Shown here piece by piece: positions 46,131-59,899 of a stretch of 64,000 bases of DNA. Positions within the stretch are counted from its first letter, which is position 1, and every line of letters begins with the position of its first letter. The notes under the pieces were generated by a model. It was given only the letters and a program-made list of their open reading frames with translations. It made no database searches and was not told where the DNA came from. The translations under genes were made by a program, and so were the position numbers. This DNA comes from Vicia villosa. Its lineage: Eukaryota; Streptophyta; Magnoliopsida; Fabales; Fabaceae. The stretch lies in the NCBI RefSeq assembly GCF_029867415.1, contig NC_081185.1, positions 82,344,469 to 82,408,468 on the forward strand. Reading direction: 5' to 3'.

Positions 46131-46563
46131 GTTAAAAACTTAATATTTTAATTTTTTTTCAATACTTCTTTCTAAAAGTGGGTTTAGACTTCTGAATGAG
46201 TTGGATCATCGATGGAAGATTCTTATATATTTTATCTTATTTTATTTTAAATTTTTTTTTCTGCGGTTATCTATCAAATTCATCCCGAGTTTGACAAAGA
46301 AAAATTCACTTTAGTTAAATTTGAGTTCGAATTTGTATTTTTTCCAATTATAAAAAATGGAAACAAGTAGGATAATTAATATATTAGTATCTACCCCAAA
46401 TCCACCAATTTTATATTAATTTATATTTTATTATTTAATATTTTTTCTTTATTTTATTATTTAAATGTATGTTTGAATTTTTTTATATTATTTTACTCTT
46501 TTATGTGTGATGCAATTTTATTTTGAGAAAGTAAGCTATTTTTATTTTAAAGAATTAATTATA
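46131..46563. other. Intergenic A/T-rich DNA
   Basis: More than three-quarters A/T; no frame, repeat end or regulatory element recognised. Confidence 0.35.
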
Positions 46564-46953
46564 GACCAGTTTATTTTAGAATTTTTCTTTTTGTATTTTT
46601 AAAAATAAATTATATAAAATTGTTTTTCAAAATATTACAAGTTTTTATATTTATTTATTTTTAAATTAAAAGATTAATTTTGACATCCTATAAAATAAAT
46701 ATATATTATTGAAGATCAAAACGTAGTCCAAATCGTAATTTTTTCTAAAAATTATATTTTAAAAATAATTTTTATGAAAAGTTATTAAGTGATTTTTCTT
46801 AAATTTTGATATTTAAAAAATATTTCACTAAAATGATGAAATGTTTAAAATAAAATTTTAAGACTAAATTTTTATTTGAATCTTTTATAATTTTTTTAAA
46901 ATTTTTTATACTATAAAAGTTATTTTAAAAAAAGAACCAAAACAAACAAATCC
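46564..46953 (-). mobile_element. MITE family M, copy 1
   Basis: Same family as 48085-48457, 54046-54474 and 62760-63206. Ends GACCAGTTTATTTTAG and (reverse complement) GGATTTGTTTGTTTTGG. It shares the inner blocks TTTTGACATCCTATAAAATA and TTATTGAAGATCAAAACGTA with the copy at 62760. Confidence 0.7.
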
Positions 46954-47829
<876 letters not shown>

Positions 47830-48084
47830 TTTTCAGTAAAATTAGTTTTTCTTTAAAGTTGATTTCAATTTAATTCTAGAATTAATAGCCAAAATTTTCA
47901 AATATAACAAATATATAAATAATTTATTCAATTGATTTTTTTGTTATTATTGTAGAACCAAACACATGTCTCAAATTTGAATATAAGCATGAAAGGTATA
48001 GTAACATTAAAAGCATTGAGAAGGAGGTCTCTATTTCATTGTTACTTATACTCAAGAGATTAAGCACCCTACTCAAGAGATTAA

Positions 48085-48457
48085 GGATCCTGTATATTTT
48101 GATTTTTTTTTAAAAATAATTTTTATAGTGTAATATGTTTTTATATAAAAAATATTTCTAAAAAACTTTTTATATAAATTTCAAATAAATTTAAATTTTA
48201 GTTTGAATAGTTATTCTTAAAATATTATTTTAAATATTTTATCATTTAATCAAAATTTCTTTGTATATTAAAATTTTAAAACATACATTCTAAAGATTCA
48301 TTTTTAATTCAGAAATTAATCTTTAAAATGTATATTTTTTTTTTCAATTCAGAAAAACAAATATTAAAAAATTTATAATATTTTAAAAAACAGTTTTATA
48401 AAATCTATTTTTAAAAATAAAAAAATAATTATTTTTTAAAATTGAAATAAACTAGCC
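48085..48457 (+). mobile_element. MITE family M, copy 2
   Basis: Begins GGATCCTGTATATTTTG, ends AAATAAACTAGCC, and is flanked by TTAA on both sides. It carries the family's AATAATTTTTATAGTGTAAT block and is shortened in the middle relative to the other copies. Confidence 0.65.
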
Positions 48458-48859
48458 TTAATTTTGAGCATTGAGATACAATTTTTTTAATAAAAATGAA
48501 ATATATATGTTGAAGTTTTATGTGGTCCTTAATTAAAAATTTGGTTATTTTATTAAGTATTGAATACTAACATGTTGTTTGTTTGTATTCAATAGTTAAA
48601 ATATTAACGAAGGTGTTATCCACTTTTATTGTTTATCCATGTAACAGAAATTTTATTTTCAATGATTGAGTACAAAGATTCCTACACATCGAAAGTTCAA
48701 ACTCTAAAGTCATTTTAATACATGAATGCTTTTATTATTTTCCACGATATTATAATTTACTTCTTTAGTCGGTAGATATTTAAATAATCACAATTAATTG
48801 AAAATTGTTAGGACAAAATGAAATAATAATAATAAAAAATTTAAATTTTATATAGAACG

Positions 48860-49500
48860 TGTCCTGAAATCTCAATAAATTTATTATTTTCATTTAAATT
48901 ATTTGACCGTGTCTCATCTGCAAGGTGGATGGGGTGAGACATGAGACAAATGAATTTTATTTTGGCAACGCGAGACGGTTGGCATAGGTGCGAGGCGAGT
49001 GTCTCAAAATCTATTTCATATTTAAGTTGTTTTTTAACTGTTTTTGACGAGAGGGGTAATTTCTAGAGACATGAGCTTACATAGACAAAAAGTATTGATG
49101 ATTAGATAAGGGTTGAGAAACACTTTCCAACACATTAAGACTGAGTGATTTATGTATTGAGAGGAGACGATATTAAGTCACAAAAGAGAAAAACTTAGGA
49201 AGTGTTAATATGGCCTTGTTGAGTTAATTTTTTTTGTAGTTCATATGCACTTTCTTGTTGAGATTCTTAATTGGCAGTGGATCAAAGAGTTGATATATCC
49301 CTTAGAGTAAATCATTTTTGAATTGAACTGGGTAAATAATTTTTATGAGTTGATTGTTTGTTCTTATCTTTAGTACTTGTTAATTTTTTATGTGCATACA
49401 CTTAGTTGTTAGATTGATTGTTGTTTGTGACTATTGTATTGATTTCCTTGTTTATTATCCCACACATCATATTTTATGGTGTGTCGAATCTTTGATTTGA
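48860..49500 (+). repeat. 5' LTR of the copia element
   Basis: Starts TGTCCTGAAATCTCAATAA and runs to about CTTTGATTTGAG. It holds ATGGGGTGAGACATGAGACA-type GC-richer text absent from its surroundings. The inner border is approximate because no clear methionine-tRNA primer site remains. Confidence 0.6.
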
Positions 49501-49559
49501 GTTTTTTTTTTTATAATAAGTGGAGTCCCCCGTGGAGAAAAGGGTATAAGTTTACATGA

Positions 49560-52500
49560 GTACTGTGGATTCAAATAGGATATTGAGAATTTTTGGATTG
49601 TGGAAAGTTAAGATGTAAGCAATCTTGATTTAAAAATGTGTGCACAAGCATTGAAAGGTAAGACAATGATGCTGGAAACCCTCATACAAGGAGAGAATAA
49701 TGATATGATGGATTAGGTCAAGTGTGTCATTATCTTATTTTTCATAGATAAATTATCGAGGGAAGTTGCAAGGGAGAAGACCGAGGCGGAAATGTGGGTT
49801 AAGCTAGAATCATTGTACATGACCAAGTGATTGCCTCATAGGTTATGTATTAAACAACAACTATATTTATTTTGGATAGGAAAAACTAGTTTATTATGGG
49901 GGAAGTTGAAGAAATTTCACAAAATTATTGATGATTAGAAAAATGTTGGGGGCAAAAATTGATGATGAAGGGATGGATCTACTCTGGCTGAGCTCAATAC
50001 CTAGATCCTTTAAGCATTTAAAGGATGCCCTTCTTTTTAACAAGGAAGGCACAATCATCTTAGAGAAGATTTAATCAACTATTAGAACTAAAGAGTTAAC
50101 CAAGATGGAATATTTCAAGGTTATTGAAAATGGAGAAATATTGAATGTTTTAAAAAGGAATAATAAGAGTATATGAAAATGAAAAAAAAAGAGAAGAAAT
50201 CTAGGTCTAAGTCCAAGGGGTTTGACAAATCAAAGTACATATCTCAAGATGTTTGATAACCGTGAGTTTATTTAGTTAATGTGAGGTATGCTCCTGAACT
50301 TAGGAAAAATTTATTGTCTGTAAGCATGTTTGATTATTTAGGCTATTGTACTAGAATTTAACATAACATCTTAAAAATTCCATATGATGCATTGATAATT
50401 GATAAAGGATCTAAAATGTGTGGTTTGAATATTTTGAATGGTTCCTTTATTATCGGTAATGCATCATTATCTAGTCAAGAATTTTATGATAAAACCAAAC
50501 TATGCCATTTGATATTAGGGCATATTAGTGAAATAATTTTGATTGAAATAGATAAGCAAGGTTTGCTAGATAATGAAAAACGAACAAACTATAATTCTGT
50601 AATCGTTTCACATTAGGAAAACAAAATAGAGTGAAGTTTATGAGTGATGCGCATAATCCTAGTAGACCATTTAAGTATGTTCAATCAGATCTTTGAGGTT
50701 CATCAAGTATGGAAACTCACCGGGGTTGTTTCTATTTTCTCACTATGCTTTATGAGTTATCTAAAAGAATATGTGTTCACATTTAGAAACATAAAAGTGT
50801 CACCTTTAAAAAGTTTAGGAAAGGACATACTCTTATAGGATATCATATGAGAGCTAAATTATAATTTTCAATAAGTTAAAACAACCTCGAGTTTTTTCAT
50901 AGAAGTTTAATGAATTTTAAAAGAAATAAGGTATAAATAGGGATACAATCGTAGCTGACACACTTCAACAAAATGGCCTAGCTGAAAAACATGAATAAGA
51001 TCACTTTGTAATGGGTAAAATGCGTGTTGTTGGGAGATGAGTTACCCAATATTTTTTGGGGTGAAATTGTTGCTACTATAACTTATTCGATGAAAATAAT
51101 ATATTTCCAAAAGAATAGGCTTCTAGACATCTTTAGAGGTATGGAGCAGGAAATCGGTAAAGTAATCTAATTTGAAGGTTTTTGAAGCTTTTGAATTTAG
51201 GTATATTACACAAGACAAACTAGATGTTAGTGAGGTGAAATATTTCCTCATTGGTTATCTTTAAGGTGTGAAATGATATAAGTTGTTAAATATGGAACTT
51301 TGTGAATCAAAGTTTATTATAACCACAAATGTTACTTTTGATTAGATTCGTTTAGTAGTGAAGTGCAAAGACATGGAAGCTAAAGACTTGAAAACTAAGA
51401 TAGTAAAAGTTCAACTTGAGGTGGAGTTTCCTACTAGAGAAATTAGAGATGTGGGGGAAAGTTAAGGCTCTAACTTCAATTTTAGATAATTTCAACCTAC
51501 ATGGCTCTATATATCAGTTGAATCGAGATAGGGCAAGAAGGGATATTGTATCACCTCAAATATATGGTTATGTTGATATTATTTGTTATGTTTTAAATGT
51601 AGTTTGAAGGGTTGCAAGACTCATGATCAAAGACCTTCAAATAGTCATTTCAAGTAAATAGAGTCATAAACAGATGAAGGCGAGGAATGAAGAAATATAT
51701 TCATTGAAGAAGAACCATACTTAAAAACTTATAAATCTACCCAAGAGACAAATGGTGGTTGTTTTCATTTGGATCTTTAAGAATAATGAAGGTATTCTGG
51801 GACTTGAAGAACTAAGATATAAATTAAAACGTGCGGTAATGGATTTTACTCAGGTGGAGGAAATTGATTACAGTGAGATCATTTCACATATGGTAAAGCA
51901 TTGTTCTATAATGGTCCTTATGACTATTATGATCAATATAATTTTGAATTGAAAAAAAATAGATGTGAATATCATTTTCCTATATGGATATCTTATAGAG
52001 ATAATTTTTATGGAGAACACATGGGGTTTTGTTGAGGATAAATTGATTTCATGTCTATTAAAGAAATATTTGTATGGATTGACACAAAGACCTGAGAAAC
52101 GGTATCTAAAGTTTGATGAACTTTTTCTAAGGCATGATTGTGTGAGAAGTGGCAAAAACACAGTTGTGTATGCATATTGAAGAGGAGCGAGAAACTCAAT
52201 AGCTACCTAGTTTTGTATGTTGATGATATCTTGATGGAAAGCTCTAGTATGAAAGAGAATGATAAGCTCAAGGAGACATTGAATGGAAAGAATTAGATGA
52301 AAAATCTTGGCAAGACTAACAGGATTCTAGAAATGGATATCGAGATAAATTGGGAAAAAATATGTCTTATCTGAATCTAGTTACTTATAGAAAATGGTGG
52401 AGATGTTTAGAATGCTTGATTCTAAAATCGTCAATATTCCTTTCAGCATCACACTAAGCTTTCGATCATGTTATATCCTCAAAACTAGTATGAGAAAAAT

Positions 52501-53400
52501 AAGATGTAGAGTACTTCTTATGCTAGTGGTGTTCGAAGCATCATATATTGGATGATTTGTAGTAGACTAGACTTAGCTTACATCATTATCATAGTAAGCC
52601 AGTTTATGGAAAATCTAGGTCGAGTCATTGGGAAGATGTGAAGTGGGAGTTGAGATATTTGAATGGATCCTTAAAGGAAAATTTTAAGTTCATAGGAGAA
52701 ACTCAAGAGAAAAACGATTTGGAGGATTTTGTGGATGTTGACTATGCAGAGAATGTGGACACTAGTAAATCCTTATCAGGTTTTGTATTTACATGTTTTG
52801 AAACGACTATGGGTTGGAAGGAAAATCAACAATACAATGATGCTTTATCTACAACTTAAGAGAAGTATATTTCCCTAGTTGAAAGTGTTAAGGAAGCCAT
52901 TTGGTTAAGATATGTGATTGGGAATTTAATAATAACTCAAAAATGTGCGGAGATACATTGTGATAGCCGAAGTGCAACTCATTTGAAAAACCATCAAGTG
53001 TATTATGAAAGGACGAAATGCATTTCCATCTCTTAGTACTTTATTAGAGACATGACTGAATAAAAAATACTATGGTTGAGAAGGTTGCATCAGAAGACAT
53101 TAGAATAACTCAGAAATGTGCAAAGATACATTGTGATACACAAAGTACAATTCATTTAAAAAACCATAAAGTGTATTATGAAAGGACAAAGTACAATTCC
53201 ACCTTTTAGTACTTTATTAGAGACATGATTGAATAAAAAATATTATGGTTGAAAAGGTCGCATCAGATAAAAATTTGAAAGTTGTGCTCACTAAGTCATT
53301 ACATAGGTCAAGGTTCAAGCATCAGTTAGATTTGATATCAACTTTATTGATGAGTGGTTCAAGCTAAGAGAGAGCAGCAAAGTGGTTGATGGGTAAATTA
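49560..53400 (+). pseudogene. copia gag-pol remnants
   Basis: Recognisable pieces in broken frames: the gag start (LWKVKM type) near 49600; the pre-integrase HLILGH...KQGLL at 50500-50570; and integrase text near 50650-50840. Reverse transcriptase runs from WIFKNNEGILGLEE and FTQVEEIDYSEI at 51770-51890 through KYLYGLTQRPEKRYLKFDE at 52065-52120 to YVDDIL at 52218. RNase H lies at 52720-53270 (DFVDVDYAENVDT, IHCDSRSATHLKNHQVYYER). Many stops; no protein is possible. The RNase H end is duplicated in tandem. Confidence 0.8.
52931..53276 (+). repeat. Tandem duplication (173-bp unit) in the RNase H remnant
   Basis: 52931-53103 and 53104-53276 match along their length (AATAACTCArAAATGTGCrr start, ATTGTGATA, TTTATTAGAGACATGA, GGTTGAraAGGTyGCATCAGA end). 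The second copy has a further four or five substitutions per 50 bases. Confidence 0.8.
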
Positions 53401-53447
53401 ACATCACCGTCAATCTGAAGGAAAAGTGGAGGTGGTTGATGAGTAAG

Positions 53448-54553
53448 TGGCCTTGAAATCTCAATAAATTCATCATTTTTATTTCGCCTCATCTGCAAGG
53501 CACCCAGTAGGGGCCGTGAGGCGGGTGAGCAATTGCAAATCAAGATATTTGATTCTGCCCCATCCACGAGTCGAATGAGGTGAGGCACGAGATACGTGTC
53601 TCAAAACCTATGACACACCTTAGATGTTTTCTTCCTTTTTGCTGAGATATGATTTCTAGAGAGAGAAACTTCGATATACAGAGAGAAATTCTAATTATAA
53701 GAATTAAAAGACATTTGGAGGTTGTATAAGATTGTATAAGAGTTAGAAAATACTTTCAAACACCTTCTGATTGAATGATTCATGTATTAAGAGGAGGAGA
53801 AATTAAATCACAAATAAATAGAAATTAGGAAGTTTCCTTATGTTTTTGTTGAAATTATTTCTTGTAACTTATTTATATTTTTTTTTGTCGAGGCTTTGAT
53901 TTATATGGATTAAAGAGTTTGTAGAAAGTAAATAATTTTCTAGTTGAACAGGGGAAATAACTTTTCTATGTTGATTCTTCACTTTTATGAATTTTTATTA
54001 GTTTGTGATTTGTATGCACAATTGATTATTTTCTAAGACTATTTAGGATCCGTTTGTTTTGTTTTTTTAAATGATTTTTATAGTGTTACATAATTTTGTG
54101 TAAAAAAAATTTACAAAAAGAAATTTTTTATAAAAGTTTCAAATGAAAATTAAGGTTGAATAGTTACTAGTAAAATGTTATTTTAGGTATTTCATCTATT
54201 TGTTGAAACTGTTTTTGGATATCAAAATTTTAAAAAATCACTTAATTTTGAAGCTATTTCAAATAAATTTTCATAAAAATTATTTTTGAAATATCACTTT
54301 TAAAAAAATTGGGATTTTGACTATGTTTTGATCTTCAATAATATTTGTTTATGTTATAAAATGCCAAAAGTAATGTTATAATTTAGAAAAAAAATTTGTA
54401 ATATTTTAAAACACAATTTTGTAAAATCTATTTTCAAAAATACAATTTTTTTTTAAGCTGAAACAAACTGACCCATAATTTTTTTTCTTTTGTCTTATAC
54501 ATCATACTATCATACTTAGTGTATTTAGTGTATTGATTCTTTGATTTGAGATT
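53448..54553 (+). repeat. 3' LTR of the copia element, carrying a MITE
   Basis: Starts TGGCCTTGAAATCTCAATAA after purine-rich GAAGGAAAAGTGGAGGTGG, a plausible polypurine tract. Its homology to the 5' LTR resumes after the MITE and ends at CTTTGATTTGAG near 54550. Confidence 0.65.
54046..54474 (+). mobile_element. MITE family M, copy 3
   Basis: Ends GGATCCGTTTGTTTTG and (reverse complement) GGGTCAGTTTGTTTCAGC. Flanked by TTTA and ATAA. It interrupts the 3' LTR of the copia element and so is younger than it. Confidence 0.75.
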
Positions 54554-55151
54554 TTCATATCATTTCCATCACACTCCTCTTGACATTAAGGACCACTATA
54601 TCATTCTTCAAATAACTTCTTTGGATCCACACAACTTATACTTCACTATTCATCTTCATTTAAAGCTCTATCAAATTTAAATCTCAAAATATTTTAGTGG
54701 TCCATTAAAGTTGGGGTCCATATACATATAATATCGTATAGCCTTATATAAACACAAACAAGTGTATGGTCAAAAACAGTGCCATAGAGGCTTAAAACAT
54801 TAAATAAATTCTTAAACTTATATTCTTCTTAACACATACACCACTTGATCATGTTATATATAGTTAGTCCCATGTTACTAGGAATAATAAGCCAACTCTT
54901 CCATTATCACCGCCTAGTTGTCTCTTCAACTTCCTTAGATTCACTTCAATCTCCTTTGTCTTCATCTATCCATTAGCCTCTAAAACTAGACAGGAATCTT
55001 TTGTGTCAAGACAGAACAGATAGATCTGCAGTGCTGTTCATTTGACTAACACAGTCATCAAACACACAACCAATAAAATAATAATATTATTATAAAGTGT
55101 GAACAAAAGTTTCCATTGTAGGCATGCAGGTAATGCTTAATTTCTTATGTG

Positions 55152-55230
<79 letters not shown>

Positions 55231-55739
55231 GTGTTTGTGTAGCATGCATTATTCACTTCAAAGCTAATAGCCCTTTTGGTTCTTAATACAAGATTCTTCA
55301 ATGGCTCTTTAAAAGGGAACAAGAACAAGAAAGAAAGAAAAGCACCTTCAATGGTAAGATTGATTTTTCCAACAAGTTTATCAACTCTTGTTAAATTTTT
55401 TAGACATATGTTAGTAAGTTCGGACTTTGTCTTTGTTGTCGGGTATTGAATTCCGAATCTTCTGCAGGACCGTATTTAAGGATGTGCTAAGCGGAATACT
55501 GCACATGCCTTAAATTTGTTAGGATTAAAATGGATCTCTTAAAATAGTTGTTAGATCGAAACGTGATAAAATGATCTTCATTTGTTTTTTCATGATTAAA
55601 CTGTAGTTAGCCTATACAGAGCCTCAAGAAATTTAAGACGGCTCTGCCTTCTACTTAAAACTCTCGTCTCTTTACTTGTTATTCGAGCTACCTTTCGAGG
55701 ACAAATGAATATTTTCTAAATTTGTGTTTCTTTTTTCAG
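54554..55739 (+). promoter_or_regulatory. Upstream region of the gene at 55740
   Basis: Repeat-poor apart from the (TA)n tract at 55154-55227. A leader exon with purine-rich AAGAACAAGAAAGAAAG ends at an ATG/GTAAGATTG donor at 55353-55354, and the next acceptor is TTTTTTCAG at 55739. Promoter elements are not clear. Confidence 0.35.
55154..55227. repeat. (TA)n microsatellite, 74 bp
   Basis: TA dinucleotides about 125 bases upstream of the probable leader exon of the next gene. Confidence 0.95.
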
Positions 55740-56885
55740 AAAAATATGATAAAGTGAAAGAGATTAATGTACTAAAGAATAATGGTTCATATAAAAGGAC
55801 AAGGAGATTCTTATGTAACAAACATGGCTACAAGAATTTGAAGATATTCTCTTTTCTACATAGAAAAGACATTCCAAAGGCTTGGTTTTTGAGAACTCTC
55901 AACTTAAGGAGAATAGGCTTTAATAGAAGACATTTTGTTTACTCAATGAAAACAAAGAAAGACGAATCGTCTCAAGAGGAAGCGATCGTTAACAAGACGG
56001 ACTCGACGACTCATGCAGGGAACAAAGTCTTGCCTATAACTCATGAGACACCATTGTCATCTTCAGCTGAAACTAAAAAGAAGCCTATTTCTAGAATGAA
56101 AGAGTTGCTTAGATGGGCTGCTTCTGCTAAAACAGATAAAGGAGGAAAATTCTATGGAAGAAAGGTGATTCTTTTTTTTTAGTCTCTATTGCAAAACTTC
56201 ATTAAAAACCATTTAACTATAGTAGAATAAAAATCATATGCGTATATAATAAAGTTTATACAGAAATAGAAGGTAAACGGGCAAGACGATGAAACCATTG
56301 AATGTTTATCAGGTTTTGATAATGCTGCGAAGGCGCGGAAACATGAAAGCAGTTCAAGATGAGGATGAAGGTTTGAATGATTCACCAAAGATCAGTTTCA
56401 GATGGGATGTAGAAAGCTGCTCCACCACTTCTTCTGCATACTCAGCTTTCTCAATGGCTTCTTCAACAAGAAATGGAGAGAAGAAAGTTGCAACTTCCAC
56501 TATATCACTCCCTCCTTCAGAAAGTGGCTACACCCCTAGTAGAAAAGGAAGCTGGATCACCACAGATTCTGAATGTATGTCACTTTTTGCATCTATTCAT
56601 TTCTATGGTAGATTATGGATTTTTTTTTGGCTTTCGCAATCTAGTTTCTCAGAGGAATAGACTATAGTAATTCAGAGTTCGTGCCAAGAGATACTGGCAC
56701 TAGCCAAACATTATTCTCATCAGAAATCGAACTCTGTATTCCCTGAATCTCCGTTCTTTAGCAAGAGCTCGTTATTATTGATTAAGGTTTTTAAGACATA
56801 TAATATTCATTTAATCAATGTACATATATTCTGATTATTCAATATCTTTTTTGTTTGATGAACAGTTGTGGTGTTGGAGCTATGA
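55740..56885 (+). CDS. Small basic plant protein, function unknown
   Basis: Exons 55740-56164, 56313-56574 and 56866-56885 join in frame and end TDSEFVVLEL-stop. The first visible exon starts with a partial codon, so an upstream exon must supply one base; the only donor seen (55354) leaves none, and the start is unresolved. The first in-frame ATG is at 55946, which would give 166 residues. The upstream 68 codons are open and basic (KRTRRFLCNKHGYKNLK, WFLRTLNLRRIGFNRR). Other landmarks: MKELLRWAASAKTDKGGKF, KISFRWDVESCSTTSSAYSA, PPSESGYTP and GSWITTDSE. I recall similar short proteins from dicots, all uncharacterised. No signal peptide, membrane segment or catalytic motif is visible. The Ser-rich C-terminal part could be phosphorylated, but this is speculation. 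Confidence 0.75.
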
Positions 56886-57383
56886 AATAAATGTGTCTAC
56901 AGAAGATTATGTCATTTGTGGTTAAAGGGTAGCAAGCAATCTATGTCACAAGTTAATGCTCTAAAGTATATGAGTGGTTGTTCATGGCTAATTTCTATTT
57001 GATATTTTGTAACAAATTTATGTAAGTAGTTAATGATCTGAATGTTCTAGATGAGAATGTTTGCATCTACATTATTAGAGGTATAAATTAATTTAGTACT
57101 TCATGACTAAGCTAATTAATTAAATGTAAGAGATGGGTTTACATGTCACTATAGGACCACTTCCTTTAATCTCTACTATGAAATTGAAAATTTAAAGTCA
57201 TTTATTTCTTCAAGGTTATAAAACATCTCTATAGCCAAACTCAATTTTCGAGTTTAGAGTAGATAATTGTTTGAAAAATTGAAAGGTTCAATTAAATAAG
57301 ACATTCGTATATAACAATAATATAAGTTTTATTGAAAATGAAAATTTGTGAATCAAAATAATGGCCTCAAGTAACAAAATAAA
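56886..57383. other. 3' flank of the unknown gene
   Basis: Probable 3' untranslated region to about 57070, then A/T-rich DNA without features. Confidence 0.35.
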
Positions 57384-58347
57384 TGTGAGATATTTGGTCG
57401 AACTTTAATATGGTTGAAGGGTAATTTATTGGTTCGACAATTCGACATGTTTATAGTATGTCGTCGAAGTTTGTTCTCATAATATAGTAGAAGTATGCTA
57501 GGATTGTTAGCATGTCGAATTGGACTTGTTTATTATGCACAATTGTTTAAGTGTTAAAAAAAATTTATACACTTGCGGAAGCATGCCCATAAAAGAAGAA
57601 AAGAAGCAAAAAAAATTAAAAAAAAAAACTCAAATTATAATTCAAGTTCTAATTTTACAATAACAAAATTATAAACCCTAATTGCAATTTGTAAGGAGAA
57701 AATTCAAACCCTCCAAACTGCAATTTTAAGGATAACAAATAACCTCTCTCTCAACTGTAATTTTTAGACGGAAAGATTGAGAACCCTCTATCAATTACAA
57801 TTTTTGAACGGAAAAATTGCAAACCCTCTTAACAAATTATTTGTGAACGGAAAAATAGAAAATCCTATATAGATACACAACTTCCCAAAACCTTAATACA
57901 CCCAAAAAAATTCTACATTTTGTTGTTGTGTAGAAAACTCAAACTAACTATCTCTATTTATATTATTACTCCAATTATATTTTCTTTCTACTATCCGATG
58001 TGGAATTTAGATTAATGTACTATTTAACCCAATATTAAGTTAGTTTGTTCTCTAGGTTAGCTTGTGTAATGGGCCTATGTAAAAATGCCCATTAGTTTAA
58101 TGTGTTAGTTTTCTCATAAATAGCATACTAGTCTCTCATCATTGCATAGTGCAAATTCTAATTAGAGTGAGGGAGGTTATTTGTTATTCTGTAACACTTG
58201 TAATCTTGTTTCAAAGAGGAAGTAAAGAATAGTAGTTTGTGACCAATTCATTGTGTTCTTCTTTCTTCCCTCTTTTCTATCCTTGTAGGTTTCTTGCCGA
58301 TAAAGAAACCGATTATACTTTGTTATTTCGACATCGTTTTTACAACA
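57384..58347 (+). mobile_element. Solo LTR (964 bp) with 5-bp duplication ATAAA
   Basis: Perfect ATAAA at 57379-57383 and 58348-58352, with ends TGTGAGATATTTGG and TTTTTACAACA. A CATAAATAG box at 58114-58122 marks the promoter, followed by an AGTGAGGGAGG leader. Repeated TCGAAC/TTCGACATG words lie in the first 150 bases. No internal region. Confidence 0.85.
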
Positions 58348-58352
58348 ATAAA

Positions 58353-58735
58353 AGATGAGTACACTTAACTTTTTTACTTAGTTTGATCATATTAATCAAC
58401 TCCGTGGAGAGAGCAACTCTTTGATTCATTATACTTCCAAAAATTATTACAAGAGATTACAAATGAATCACAAGAAAATTGTCTCTAAAATTCTCAATAA
58501 TAAACTATATTTTTCACCCAAATGTTTCTCTATCTCTCAAAATCTTTAAATATGAATCACACAAATTTAAGATATATGTAAAAAAAATTCTAATAGACAT
58601 CTCCAAAAATCTGCCAAATTCAAAGAATTCCAGGGAATAATTACCTTTGCTTATCTAACAAGGATTATCACTTATTCCTTATATGTTCTTCACTTTGCAA
58701 TAAAAACAACATCATTGGGTGAAAATCTATATTTA
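58353..58735. other. Unassigned DNA
   Basis: A/T-rich, no gene or repeat end recognised. Confidence 0.3.
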
Positions 58736-59510
58736 TTAGAAGAAACAGTAGAGGGAAAGCTTCAAGATCGGGTGGAATCAGAAAGGGATGGGCTATACCT
58801 ATGGTTTAAGGAGATAAGAAAATGGAATCCAATATATGTAGACGAAGAAAGAGTTATGTGGATCAAGATATATGGAACACCATTTCATGCTTGAAGTCCA
58901 ACTTTTTTTGAATTCATTACTAAACCAGTAGGCGTCTATATTTGCTCAAATGATAACACTAAAGAGTAGAGCAAGATGGATATTGCAAGGATTCTAGTGA
59001 GAACCAAATTCTCCAGGGTTCTAAATGATATGTTTAATGTCAAAATAAGTGGAAACATATATTCCTTCAAGGTGGTAGAAGACTTTCATGATCCTTTGAG
59101 AATTTGCATGTCGGTGGTCAGGTCAAACATTTTGGAACCATCAGAATTGAACACTTGCTCAAATGACTAGTTAGTTAAGCAATATGATAGTGCATATGTT
59201 AAGGAAGAAGACAATCACAATCCTTATAACTCTAAAGAGGTCGCTGTAGGCTTGAGGAATTATGTAAACTCTAAAAGTGCTTTAGTGTTGTTTTCAAAAA
59301 TTTCAGGCGAAAAAGGAAATTGTTTGAAAGCTAGGGAGCAGATGGAGTCAGCATTGGAAGTAAAAAATGAAACATAAGATGAAGCGATTGAGCACATGGT
59401 AGTTATTGCAAAAGCATATATAGATAATATGAAGTTTGGATCAATAGGTCAGACTTCAGGAAAATTCCAACACAATGAATTAGGCCTAATATTAATGTTG
59501 ACATTTTGAC
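58736..59510 (+). pseudogene. LINE ORF1 (DUF4283-type) remnant
   Basis: Plus strand with two in-frame stops: YLWFKEIRKWNPIYVDEERVMW, then IKIYGTPFHA, FFEFITKPVGVYI and MDIARILVRTKF (58976-59015). This is the RNA-binding-like DUF4283 segment of plant LINE ORF1 proteins, where WI..yGiP.HaW and vGr/D.AR..v are hallmarks. A Trp to stop change after FHA and a stop before SKMDIAR break it. Nucleic-acid binding in the LINE particle is the family role. Confidence 0.7.
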
Positions 59511-59899
59511 GAGGGCCAACAAAAATACATTTCTTGTCATCAGAAAGACCAAGAACCATCCAAACCCATTTATTTTTCCTCTAGCATACCTCCCTAAATG
59601 TGTGGACCAAAAGAAGATATAGTAATCTTCATCTTCAAAAAAAAAAGAGTTAGCAAATTTGGAAAGATTCTCTAGAGGTTCGACACTCTGTTTTGAATCT
59701 CTCTATGATTTAGATGTTTTTCACGGAAACAGATGATTTTTGGATTTGAATATTTTGGACTTCTCGCACAAAATGTGGGATAAGGAAGATAAATTTGGGG
59801 TCAAAGGGGTGGTCCGAGATATTACTCATGTAGAGGTAATTAGATGTCTGAAGATGAGGAATCAAGAGGTGAAAAGTAAGAAGGATGCAAAAAAAAATG

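Larger units (their letters stand above)
48860..54553 (+). mobile_element. Decayed Ty1/copia retrotransposon
   Basis: Two related LTRs (about 48860-49500 and 53448-54553) surround gag-pol remnants in the copia order protease/integrase then reverse transcriptase then RNase H. The LTRs share TGAAATCTCAATAAATT near the start, GAGTGATTTATGTATTGAGAGGA-type text and CTTTGATTTGAG near the end, but are heavily diverged, so the insertion is old. The 3' LTR contains a MITE (54046-54474). Confidence 0.8.
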
